Under the pieces are notes generated by a model. The model saw only the letters and a program-made list of their open reading frames with translations, had not been told where the DNA came from and searched no databases. 54,684 nucleotides of DNA from an archaeon. Lineage in GTDB: Archaea > Asgardarchaeota > Thorarchaeia > Thorarchaeales > Thorarchaeaceae. This document shows, one piece after another, positions 18,820 to 26,231 of the stretch. Each line of letters begins with the position of its first letter. Position 1 is the first letter of the stretch. The DNA is taken from the NCBI GenBank assembly GCA_024275415.1, contig JAJRZD010000105.1, positions 1-54,684 of the forward strand. The letters are read 5' to 3'. The translations under genes were made by a program, and so were the position numbers.

Positions 18820-18887
18820 CTAGGGCTGACATTAGGTTTCATAGTATATCGATGTGAAAGAGTCGTGAACAGCTGCGAGAGAACTGA

Positions 18888-19050
18888 ACCTCTCGTGGTA
18901 GGTGATTATATCCGACTGGACAGTACTATGTCGCAAGGTCGAACGACAAGCGACGCTGACCACACAGAGTCGTTCCCGGTGTCGTCCCTGGGAGGACAAT
19001 GCTCTGGTGTCCAGACTTGTCCAGATTACACTGAACGGCAATGGACTCGG
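18888..19050 (+). repeat. Dispersed intergenic element, copy 2 of 3
   Basis: This stretch aligns with 1380-1600 and 35611-35810. The clearest blocks are CTCTCGTGGTAGGTG (with copy 3), CACAGAG at 18963-18969, CTGGGAG then ACAATGCTCTGGTGTC at about 18988-19011, and CTGAACGGCAATGG at 19030-19043 (with copy 1). One frame reads WEDNALVSRLVQ and then NGNGLG, matching the conceptual translation of copy 1. No complete reading frame covers the alignment, so it appears to be a fossil or a non-coding element. It lies in an 813-base stretch between the dehydrogenase gene and the next intact gene. Confidence 0.6.
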
Positions 19051-19121
19051 ACAGGATATCATTCAGGTCAAATACGAACATGGCTGGCACTATTACTGTG
19101 ATGGCATATTAGAATGTCCCT

Positions 19122-19164
19122 TGAAAACAAAATCAGGAAGACCCCGAACGAATCGGGGCTTCCT
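19122..19164 (-). terminator. Leftward hairpin terminator after decayed surface gene
   Basis: AGGAAG and CCCCGA at 19135-19147 pair with TCGGGG and CTTCCT at 19153-19164 (12 pairs, one bulged A, five-base loop). Read leftward, the stem is followed by GATTTTGTTTTC, a T-rich tail, so it fits an intrinsic terminator for the minus-strand remnant that ends at 19176. Confidence 0.6.
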
Positions 19165-19175
19165 CTTGGCAGAGT

Positions 19176-19589
19176 TCAACCTGCTCCCTGTTTCTTTTTG
19201 AGTAGGACGACTATTACGACCACTACCGCGACAGCAGCTGTACCACCGATGATGAGCAGGAGTGGCCCAACGTCAAAGGGCTCGGGAGGCGTCGTTTCAG
19301 GGACGTACGCTAGCACGCTTACTATTGAACTTGTCCAAGCGTGTCACCTCCGCAAGGAGAAGCCTAGATTGAGCCCTGGTATGCGGACATGCCTCAGTCA
19401 GCTAGGTCATGGCAACATTGTGATGACGGCCCACAGGTTATCCGCAGGATCTGCACTGCACTTTTGTCCTGTTACATGATATATGCCCCTTTGCGTTCCT
19501 ACCTTCTCAAGGTCGAAGGTGATATCCCACGACCTTTTGCCATGATGCCAATCCTGACTAACAGATCTGATGACCGGAGTGGGAAGTTT
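19176..19589 (-). pseudogene. Remnant of a membrane-anchored surface-protein gene
   Basis: Read leftward, an open stretch from 19589 gives about 60 residues (including WDITFDLEKVGTQRGIYHV and DPADNLWAVITML) that ends at a TGA. After at least one further disruption, a second frame (about 19176-19330) gives a Pro-rich linker YVPETTPPEPFD, a membrane helix and the basic end KKKQGAG. Together these are the C-terminal part of a secreted, single-anchor protein like those at 13210 and 28094, without a signal peptide or intact frame. The terminator just downstream supports its once being a gene. It is too broken to assign a family. Confidence 0.5.
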
Positions 19590-19632
19590 TTACTTTCTGC
19601 CGCCAACGATATAGTGGATGAGAACTGATCCG

Positions 19633-20385
19633 TCATGTGTCACATTCGAAGAGAAGAACCGTGTAATGTCCCAGCCTACTCATACGCTCGATTGGATATC
19701 TTCTGTCGAATTCGATTGAATCTGAAGTATGCGAATTGAAGTCTATTCCCCATATGAAGTTAAACCCGTGCGATTCGAGAAATGCAATGTTATCCACAGG
19801 ATAAAGCATGCAAGGCTGGGTGACTATAAGTAGACCATCACCATGCATTGTTTCGCGAAATCCCTTCATACTCGCTTCCGAGTTTGTGTATTCTTTGTAG
19901 TAACTATGGATATAGCCGATGACATCATTGTTCAGGATACCGATGTCAAAGCACCCTTTAGGTATCTTGTTGTATCTGAGCACCTGCTCATCAACAGAAT
20001 TTAATTTCTCCAAGCAATTCATGTATTCAATCTGGGTCTCAGGAAAGTGAGCTTCGCTAATCATCTTTTCAAACTTGGAAACGACTATCCTCGTGTTTTT
20101 TATCAATCCCATCTCTTTCAGTTTACTGTAAAGGCTCTCTATCCTAAGAGTATGAAGATCTATGCAATAGACTGTGGATGAGAATCTTATCTCCCGTGCA
20201 TCCAGTGCTCTTGGTAATTCATGATGCATAAAGAGAGGAATCTCCTCATTCTCCCCCGATGCATAGTCTGCAACTAGAATCTCACGTTGTCCGTTAGATT
20301 CTACTAGATTCCCCACCGTTTCAAGAAATCTCTCGCTGCTGTTCAGTATTGCAATCGGAAGCCCTACCATGATGATCCACTTCAT
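19633..20385 (-). CDS. Unknown protein paired with small GTPase, possibly Rossmann/methyltransferase-like
   Basis: The 250-residue soluble protein has alternating hydrophobic strands and helices: MKWIIMVGLPIAIL, REILVADYAS, STVYCIDL, FDIGILNNDVIGYIHSYY, DGLLIVTQP and GHYTVLLFEC. The order resembles a Rossmann-type methyltransferase core, but no glycine-rich SAM loop is present, so catalytic activity is doubtful. The start lies eight bases after the stop of the Arf/Rag-like GTPase gene, so the two are almost certainly co-transcribed. The protein could be an effector or regulator of that GTPase. That role is inference from position only. Confidence 0.7.
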   Translation of the reverse strand: MKWIIMVGLPIAILNSSERFLETVGNLVESNGQREILVADYASGENEEIPLFMHHELPRALDAREIRFSSTVYCIDLHTLRIESLYSKLKEMGLIKNTRIVVSKFEKMISEAHFPETQIEYMNCLEKLNSVDEQVLRYNKIPKGCFDIGILNNDVIGYIHSYYKEYTNSEASMKGFRETMHGDGLLIVTQPCMLYPVDNIAFLESHGFNFIWGIDFNSHTSDSIEFDRRYPIERMSRLGHYTVLLFECDT

Positions 20386-20393
20386 CAGGTATC

Positions 20394-20891
20394 TTATTCA
20401 CAGGTCACGATTCGTGTGATTTCTTGTGAGAGACGGTCAAAGTTCAACCCTGTCTTTGCACTCACGATGACATAGGGAACTCCCAGCTCTTGAGCCTTTA
20501 TCTTTACATCTTCTTCTGTGATAGACGCTACGTCCGCCTTGTTCCCCACAAGAAGCCACTTCTCCCGTGGGATGTGTTGGACGATATGCATCCACTCGTC
20601 CACCGCAGCCACGGTCGTGAATCGGGACATGTCTATCAGAATGAGAACACACTCCGCGCCTATGATGAAGGCATCTTGAAAGCTCCTGAATTGCTTCTGT
20701 CCCCCTAAATCGAACGCTGCAATCTTTATCTGACCAGACGAATCTAAGTCGCTGATAGTCCATGTGGTAATGTCCAGTCCAATAGTCATGGCTGTTTCTT
20801 GAAATGCACCATTGGCCAGACGATATGCGGTGGCAGTCTTTCCAACACCGCCAGCTCCAACTAATACGATTTTCATTACACTGCTGGCCAT
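20394..20891 (-). CDS. Small Ras-superfamily GTPase (Arf/Rag-like)
   Basis: The 165-residue protein carries all G motifs: G1 VGAGGVGKTAT (about residues 11-21), a switch I Thr in MTIGLD, G3 DLGGQKQF with the catalytic Gln, G4 NKAD and G5 SAK. DLGGQ is the form seen in Arf, Rag and related archaeal small GTPases. It would bind and hydrolyse GTP and act as a cytosolic switch; it has no lipidation motif at either end. AGGAG lies nine bases before the ATG. Upstream on the same strand is a TATA-like box. It leads a two-gene unit with the unknown protein at 19633. This gene type is a hallmark of Asgard genomes. Confidence 0.92.
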   Translation of the reverse strand: MASSVMKIVLVGAGGVGKTATAYRLANGAFQETAMTIGLDITTWTISDLDSSGQIKIAAFDLGGQKQFRSFQDAFIIGAECVLILIDMSRFTTVAAVDEWMHIVQHIPREKWLLVGNKADVASITEEDVKIKAQELGVPYVIVSAKTGLNFDRLSQEITRIVTCE

Positions 20892-20927
20892 CTTGTCTTG
20901 CTCCTAGCCTGTCCTTTTTTTTAAAAA

Positions 20928-20938
20928 AATATACTTTA
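20928..20938 (-). promoter_or_regulatory. Putative TATA box of the small GTPase unit
   Basis: On the minus strand this reads AAAGTATATTT, about 42 bases before the ATG at 20891. A start point about 27 bases downstream would leave a 15-base leader containing the AGGAG site at 20901-20905, a self-consistent archaeal promoter layout. Confidence 0.45.
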
Positions 20939-21058
20939 AGCTATTTCTGATGGTTTAAGGCACATTAAATAGTATGCGTAATATATTGACTGCATCCGTA
21001 AAAGACGGGTTCATATAGGTTAGATGATAAGTCGAGAGAAAGCAAGTGGTGACTCGCC

Positions 21059-21241
21059 ATCCCGACCATCTTAGATGAGAACTGTTGCTCAGGCTGTGGA
21101 AAATGCGTCAAGGAATGCAGATATGGGGTCTACGAGAAGATTGATGAAACCCCTCAGGTCGTCAATGTCCAGTACTGCAAGAATTGCGGTGAATGCATCA
21201 AGGTCTGTCCAAATGGCTGCATAGCTTTCAGGAAAATCTAG
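21059..21241 (+). CDS. 2[4Fe-4S] ferredoxin with apparent ATC start
   Basis: This short frame encodes 60 residues with two classic cluster motifs, CSGCGKCVKEC and CKNCGECIKVC, as in clostridial-type ferredoxins, which are low-potential electron carriers in the cytosol. An in-frame TGA at 21050-21052 precedes it, and no ATG, GTG or TTG occurs before the first cysteines. ATC at 21059 gives a normal ferredoxin N-terminus (PTILDENCC), and GGTGA six bases upstream matches the anti-Shine-Dalgarno. The alternative is a GTG start at 21049 with one extra base near 21058, which would mean a frameshift. It reads away from the small GTPase gene. Confidence 0.75.
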   Translation: MPTILDENCCSGCGKCVKECRYGVYEKIDETPQVVNVQYCKNCGECIKVCPNGCIAFRKI

Positions 21242-21433
21242 TCCCTGTAGACGCATTCGCCAGTCCTCATAATCATACTACCACTAACACAGCATGTGAT
21301 ACATTTGAAAGCACTCTCTACACACGATTCATCTCTACAAAATCTCTAAAACATCCTTTTTTCCGAACAAGTTACCAAAAAAAAGGGGGGATAAAATCAC
21401 TATATTCTTTATATTGTCGATAGAAAAGATTAG

Positions 21434-21443
21434 CATATATTTA
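21434..21443 (+). promoter_or_regulatory. TATA box giving a leaderless start
   Basis: CATATATTTA is centred about 26 bases before the ATG at 21464, and no Shine-Dalgarno lies between. This spacing places the transcript start at or next to the start codon, the archaeal leaderless pattern. Confidence 0.5.
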
Positions 21444-21463
21444 AGCATGTTATCTTTTATACC

Positions 21464-22519
21464 ATGCTTGAACGAAGAGGAGAGTCAGCAATCGCATTGA
21501 ACCACACTCGTCATATAGCACTTAGCCTTATATCTTTATTATCAGGGCTTGTCGTCTTTTTGCTAAGTTCGCCTCCATGGGACACTCCCGGTGCTGCCAC
21601 AGTCTATTATTCGATTCTGGCATTTCTTAGCATCACTGTGACTGTCTGTGGAAGGGCTCGGATTCGGACGGATCCGTCTCCAGCACACACACTCTTTGTG
21701 GGAGGGACACAATTCGCCTCGGTCATCTTTGGAGGGGCTGCCCTCTTTTATCTCTTCAATAGGGATGCCCCAGTGACCCATCTATATACATCAGGCATCT
21801 TTCTGAACTTGGTCGCATTTGCCATCACTGGAGTCACAATGTTTCTGTACGCCTATTTCCAAAATCACCCTCCATCTGAAAAGTCATTCCTGTATAATCG
21901 CTATCTATTACATCTCTTCGTGATCTTCACTGTAGGTCTATTCGTGGTTCTACTCATAGTTTCACGGATCTTTCTGACTGCATCATTCTTCCTGCTTTGG
22001 GGGTACGTGACAGGTGCCATCGCAGTGACAACGTACATGAGTGCTGCATATCTCCTTCTTAAGCCAAGGACTAGGATCGCAGACACTCATGAACCTATGC
22101 GACTTGCCCTCACATTCATCCTTTTGGGAGCAGCTAGCACCATTCATATAACACTGCTTCCAGCGCCCAATAGTCTTTGGACATTATCTATCCTGTTGAC
22201 GATTGTAGCATTTATCTATGCGATAGTTTCCACAGGTTACCAATACCTATTCGATATCTCGGTAGATGAAAAGATAGCATATGCCATCGCAGTATCGATC
22301 AGTGCGATAGTCATAGGCCCATTCTTGATACTCCAGCTGATTGAAGGTTACATCTTTATGGGAACGGTGGTTGAGATTGGAGCCCCGTTGCTCATCCATA
22401 TTGGAGGCACTATCTTTGCCGGATCCATTGCTTTCTCTCTTTTCAGGAAGACGCGACACAGAAATGTCACATTCTTTGCCCCACTAATATCAATTCTCAT
22501 ATTCTGGACTATGGCTTAA
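21464..22519 (+). CDS. Polytopic membrane protein, possibly 5' half of a split sensor gene
   Basis: The 351-residue product has about ten hydrophobic segments and no clear soluble domain. It ends in a hydrophobic run (APLISILIFWTMA) that is cut by TAA at 22517-22519. The next gene begins in the same frame only seven codons later, and the seven codons between (FALVLSH) continue the hydrophobic run. The two may therefore be one gene broken by a stop. The start is supported by a TATA box at leaderless spacing. The family is not recognised; a sensory membrane module is suggested by the kinase-like tail downstream. Confidence 0.7.
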   Translation: MLERRGESAIALNHTRHIALSLISLLSGLVVFLLSSPPWDTPGAATVYYSILAFLSITVTVCGRARIRTDPSPAHTLFVGGTQFASVIFGGAALFYLFNRDAPVTHLYTSGIFLNLVAFAITGVTMFLYAYFQNHPPSEKSFLYNRYLLHLFVIFTVGLFVVLLIVSRIFLTASFFLLWGYVTGAIAVTTYMSAAYLLLKPRTRIADTHEPMRLALTFILLGAASTIHITLLPAPNSLWTLSILLTIVAFIYAIVSTGYQYLFDISVDEKIAYAIAVSISAIVIGPFLILQLIEGYIFMGTVVEIGAPLLIHIGGTIFAGSIAFSLFRKTRHRNVTFFAPLISILIFWTMA

Positions 22520-22540
22520 TTCGCCCTTGTTCTTTCCCAT

Positions 22541-23749
22541 GTGCTCCCATTATATGGATCTCCTTCGGAGTCGCGTGTGCCGTATATTGCAGGGAGCGTG
22601 GTCATGATAGTATTTCTTATCGAGATCATACGAGCTATTCTTAGACCTGAAAGCAGGATAAATGGTCATTACAGCTTCCAGAAATATGCATCCCACATTG
22701 TTATCTTTGCCATAATGATAGGCCTTGGTGAAGTCGTTCAGGCATATCTCTTCACCACAAATCCTACTGTATTCGATGGCACTTTCGGGACAGCACTCAT
22801 GTTGGGGTTGAGCTATATCTCATTGTTCCTTCTCCTTGACTTTTTCTTACTTCTTGCAAGTATGCTAGGAGGCAAGACCGATATGGAAACCCTTGCATGT
22901 GGTTCATTGACAATCTGGTTGGTCATCATCATCATGAAAGCAAACTTTGGAGTCTGGACGGTAGGGTACTGGGTGGCTGAGGGAGTTCTTGCAGCTTCAG
23001 TTGCAGTCTTTCCAATCATCCTACTCTTTTACTATATCTCTGAGAACGAGCGCGCAACACTCATGGAATCTAACATGGCAATTTACTCACGATTTGTGAC
23101 TGAACAGATACGATCACACCATCATGAGGCGATCAATAGTCTTGAAACGATGGTTCAAGAATCCGGTTTTGACGATAAACGACTTGACTCTATCTCCAAG
23201 ACACTACAAGAGGTTTCACTTGCCGAAGAGCTCACACGGAATATGTGTAGCGTATTGGAGAATGGCAGATTCGCAGAGGAGGCATTGGAACCACTAGATC
23301 TAGTAGATGCTATCATCATCGCAATGGAGCGATTGATACAGGATAAAGAATCACTGCCTCAAATAAAGATCAATCGTGAGAGAGGGGCTTGCTACGTCAT
23401 TGCGAATTCTCTTCTTATTGACACATTTGAGAAACTGCTTGAAGGAGTCAGTAGACATATTGGAATCATCAGGACGCTGGACATCTCCATCTCACAGGAA
23501 GCCTCCGATGTCCAACCATCTTGGCATACCACATTCACCATCGAGGCTGTCACACAGGACGTAAGGAAATCTGAGTTCCTGTTTGAGAAATACACGCTGG
23601 GTGCCTGGGAAACAATACCCAGCTTTGCATTTACATATCGTCTTGTCAAGCTGTTCAATGGAAAAATATCAATCAGGAGCATCGTTGGTGCGTCCACCCA
23701 GCTATGGTTGGAGATAAAGGTACGCCTACCTTCAACCCCCTCTATCTGA
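22541..23749 (+). CDS. Membrane protein with degenerate histidine-kinase-like domain
   Basis: The 402-residue frame starts at a GTG with no Shine-Dalgarno. About five membrane helices fill residues 10-175. The cytosolic part (about 180-402) has a helical region with SHHHEAINSLETMV, reminiscent of a dimerisation/phosphoacceptor helix. An ATPase-like region follows with NSLLIDTFEKLLEG at the N-box position and a C-terminal WLEIKVRLP strand; clear G boxes are not visible. It may therefore be a degenerate or non-catalytic kinase-like sensor. It shares its frame with the upstream membrane protein across one TAA, so it may be the 3' part of a single gene. Confidence 0.65.
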   Translation: MLPLYGSPSESRVPYIAGSVVMIVFLIEIIRAILRPESRINGHYSFQKYASHIVIFAIMIGLGEVVQAYLFTTNPTVFDGTFGTALMLGLSYISLFLLLDFFLLLASMLGGKTDMETLACGSLTIWLVIIIMKANFGVWTVGYWVAEGVLAASVAVFPIILLFYYISENERATLMESNMAIYSRFVTEQIRSHHHEAINSLETMVQESGFDDKRLDSISKTLQEVSLAEELTRNMCSVLENGRFAEEALEPLDLVDAIIIAMERLIQDKESLPQIKINRERGACYVIANSLLIDTFEKLLEGVSRHIGIIRTLDISISQEASDVQPSWHTTFTIEAVTQDVRKSEFLFEKYTLGAWETIPSFAFTYRLVKLFNGKISIRSIVGASTQLWLEIKVRLPSTPSI

Positions 23750-23794
23750 ATGACCTATTGGCAATACGGGTTGTGCGACAAGAACGTATGACTT

Positions 23795-24613
23795 CTATGC
23801 CTTAGCTACAGCAATGGCCCTAAAGGTGGTGTCGCTCACAGGGTTGAATGTGAGGTTCTCGAAAGTACCCATGACCTCAAAGCTACAGCGTTCAAGGATT
23901 GATGATATCTCTCGTGGAGTGAACGTGCGAAGTCGGTGTTCTTCCACAAACTCATCAACCAGTTCCTTACCTGAAATCACATAGCCGTGAAAGGTCAATG
24001 CAAGGACGTTGGTATCTGTTTCGAACTTGCCCTCGTCCAGCCGGATAACAGTGATGCCGTCTTTCTCGGCCTTGTGCCAAGAGCTTTTCCTACCTGTGAC
24101 TCCCCTGGTGTTCCAGAATTCGAAGATGAACAAACCGCCGGACACGAGATGTTTCTTGATTCGCCCAAGGCTATTCTCTATGTCCCTGTCAGACTCGTTG
24201 TACCCGATCGAGCCAAAGAAACTGACAGCGGCATCGAAGGTTTCACCCATATCAAAGTCCCTCATGTCCGCAACGTAAAATGATGGCACCCCCTGCACTC
24301 CTGATGACACTTTTGTCCGGGCCAGTCTGACCTGCTCCTCAGAGATATCGATTCCTACAACGTCATAGCCTTGGGCATGAAACTCAATCGCATGGCTTCC
24401 CGTTCCACATCCAATATCAAGGATCCGTCTAGGTTGGGTTTTGGAAAACCGTTCAAATATGCTCTTGACATACTCGCAATCGCTTTTGTGGTCATAGAAC
24501 GAGTACATCACATCATACCATTTTGCCATCTTGTTGTAAATCGACATGGCACATGGTTCTAGCAAGAGGCTTTTATCCTTTCCATTGTTTTCTCCAGATG
24601 ATTTATCAGTCAC
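23795..24613 (-). CDS. Class I SAM-dependent methyltransferase
   Basis: The protein has the SAM-binding core: motif I ILDIGCGTGSHAIEF, the acidic end of strand 2 in VVGIDIS, the YVADMRDFDMG segment and FDAAVSFFGSIGY. These are characteristic of small-molecule methyltransferases of the ubiE/Methyltransf_25 type. The substrate is not predictable. The longest frame starts at GTG 24613, but homologues begin around YNKMAKWYD. TTG at 24565 (with AAAGGA upstream) or ATG at 24547 are plausible starts. It is divergent from the Rab-like GTPase gene. Confidence 0.85.
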   Translation of the reverse strand: MTDKSSGENNGKDKSLLLEPCAMSIYNKMAKWYDVMYSFYDHKSDCEYVKSIFERFSKTQPRRILDIGCGTGSHAIEFHAQGYDVVGIDISEEQVRLARTKVSSGVQGVPSFYVADMRDFDMGETFDAAVSFFGSIGYNESDRDIENSLGRIKKHLVSGGLFIFEFWNTRGVTGRKSSWHKAEKDGITVIRLDEGKFETDTNVLALTFHGYVISGKELVDEFVEEHRLRTFTPREISSILERCSFEVMGTFENLTFNPVSDTTFRAIAVAKA

Positions 24614-24669
24614 TAGTCTTTTCGTGGATGCAGCCGCGCTTGTGAAGAGAAACTCGAGGACCGACGTAG

Positions 24670-25227
24670 ATGTCTAACACAGTCAAGGCTTGGCAATTCA
24701 AAATAGTTCTAATTGGTGATACTGGAGTCGGAAAGACCTCTATTCACCGTCAGTACATGGGCAAGAAATTCAGGTCTGCTCATATAGCGACAATCGGGGT
24801 CGATTTCTCAAAGTGCGTCCTCACCATGGAGGCTGGGAAGGTTTCACTTATGATCTGGGATCTCGCAGGAGAATACAGCTATGAAACCGTCCGGAGGCAT
24901 TATTACTCTGGCTGCCATTCGATCATCCTAGTATATTCTGTAGTGGATCGTGCGTCCTTCGACAACACCTCGAAGTGGCTCATCGAGACCCTCAAGTACA
25001 TGGACAAGCTCCCCCCCGTGCTGGTTCTAGCAAACAAGATTGACATTAGACCAGATCACAGCCCTTCAGATACCGTGTTACAAGAAGAAGGTGAGCGGTT
25101 TGCCAGAGTGCTAGCAAAGCGCCTTGATGTCCCTACGCTCTTCAAAGAAACCTCTGCACTTACCGGGGAGAATGTCGATGATGCATTCAGGGAGCTAGCT
25201 GAGCTGATGATAGAATATCACACTTGA
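24670..25227 (+). CDS. Rab-like small GTPase
   Basis: The 185-residue protein has G1 GDTGVGKTS (about 16-24), switch I TIGVDF (a Rab hallmark), G3 WDLAGEYSYETV, G4 NKID and G5 TSALTGEN. It is a GTP-binding switch of the Ras/Rab family. The residue after DLAG is Glu where Gln normally activates water, so intrinsic hydrolysis may be slow, as in some GTP-locked forms. There is no C-terminal cysteine for prenylation (it ends EYHT). GAGGA lies nine bases before the ATG. Confidence 0.92.
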   Translation: MSNTVKAWQFKIVLIGDTGVGKTSIHRQYMGKKFRSAHIATIGVDFSKCVLTMEAGKVSLMIWDLAGEYSYETVRRHYYSGCHSIILVYSVVDRASFDNTSKWLIETLKYMDKLPPVLVLANKIDIRPDHSPSDTVLQEEGERFARVLAKRLDVPTLFKETSALTGENVDDAFRELAELMIEYHT

Positions 25228-25240
25228 CCTGTAGGGCGGG

Positions 25241-26035
25241 CTAGTCCTCTCCCATCATTGGCAAAGAGAACCTCGAACTGAAGATACCATTCTCCCGACA
25301 TGCCTTGATGCACTTGCCACAGACATCCTTCACAAGCCCTTTCGATTTTAAGAATAGGATATAGCGCCTGCAATTCTCCCTGTAGTCAGTGAGTTTCTCT
25401 CGGTTTTTGATGAATGTACATGCGTCCTCGCACGCGGTACAAGAACCGCACCTTGATCCGACAGGTGTCCCATATTCAAGAGAGACTGGAATAATGACGG
25501 ACGCGAATCGCACGGCACAGCTGAACTTCTCGTGGATGATTAACTGGTTCTTTCCTCTCCATCCTAGCCCCGCCTGCTCCGCAATTGCCCGATGTGATAC
25601 TACCATGCCGAAGTAGTCTGACACATGACTCACCTCACCGATAATCCCCCCGATGGTCGCTGTCAGGGCAATCCCGTTGAAATGGTCTGCGATGGTACGG
25701 GACATCTAATTCAGTACTTGGTTTATCCTGTGGTACTCCAACGCGTATTCATTCCACACAACATAGTCCGGCATGCCGTCCTCTCTCTTGTCAATGACGG
25801 ACGTAATAGGGTCTCTGTATGAAACCGCTATGCTCACTAGCGATCCCCTTGTCATGAACTCGTCAAAGCGTTTTCCTGATATTGTCTGCAACTTTTCCTT
25901 TTGGATAGGCATCAATGAATGAAACACATCGCGAAATCGAGAGGCCCCAATATCTCCTTCTTCATTGTATTCCTGTTTTAATTCGTCAAAGAGAGCAGCG
26001 AGTTCCCGCATATGGCGCTCTGTAGAGTCTTGCAT
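25241..26035 (-). pseudogene. Epoxyqueuosine-reductase-like (QueG family) gene with one in-frame TAG
   Basis: Two abutting frames make one protein of about 264 residues. The N-terminal 109 codons hold a QueG-like N-domain (SIAVSYRDP, EYHRINQVLN). TAG at 25706-25708 follows and is directly continued in frame by MSRTIADHFNGIAL, VVSHRAIAEQAGLGWRGKN and FASVIIPVSLEYGTPV. The 4Fe-4S cysteines lie in CGSCTACEDAC and in CGKCIKAC. The family uses a cobamide and iron-sulfur clusters in tRNA queuosine formation; archaeal members are often only QueG-like. The TAG takes the place of a helix residue between two required domains, so a mutated sense codon, a sequence error or readthrough are the options. 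The ATG just after TAG cannot alone make a complete enzyme. Confidence 0.75.
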
Positions 26036-26231
26036 TCCAGTGAACCATCCGCCAAATAGAATGTAATCTTGTCCGATAAAAGGATGGAGGTCAGTAGTTG
26101 TTCCATGAAACTGGCAGGACTACAATTATCCTTTGAAAAACATATTCTGGATAATTCGACTTTGCCGTAACTATGTTTCAAGTCCCTGTGTATCGAAAAT
26201 GGAAAAGAGGGGCATTGAGCCCCTGTTTGTT

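Noticed and set aside
21340..21400. CCTTTTTT and AAAAAAAAGG inverted pair after the ferredoxin
   Set aside because: The stem is nearly all A-T pairs and has no good T-tract after it; weak as a terminator, so it was not listed as one.
25706..25708. Pyrrolysine coding at the TAG of the QueG-like gene
   Set aside because: Other genes here are broken by TAA and TGA in the same manner, and no pyl genes are in the window; there is no positive evidence.
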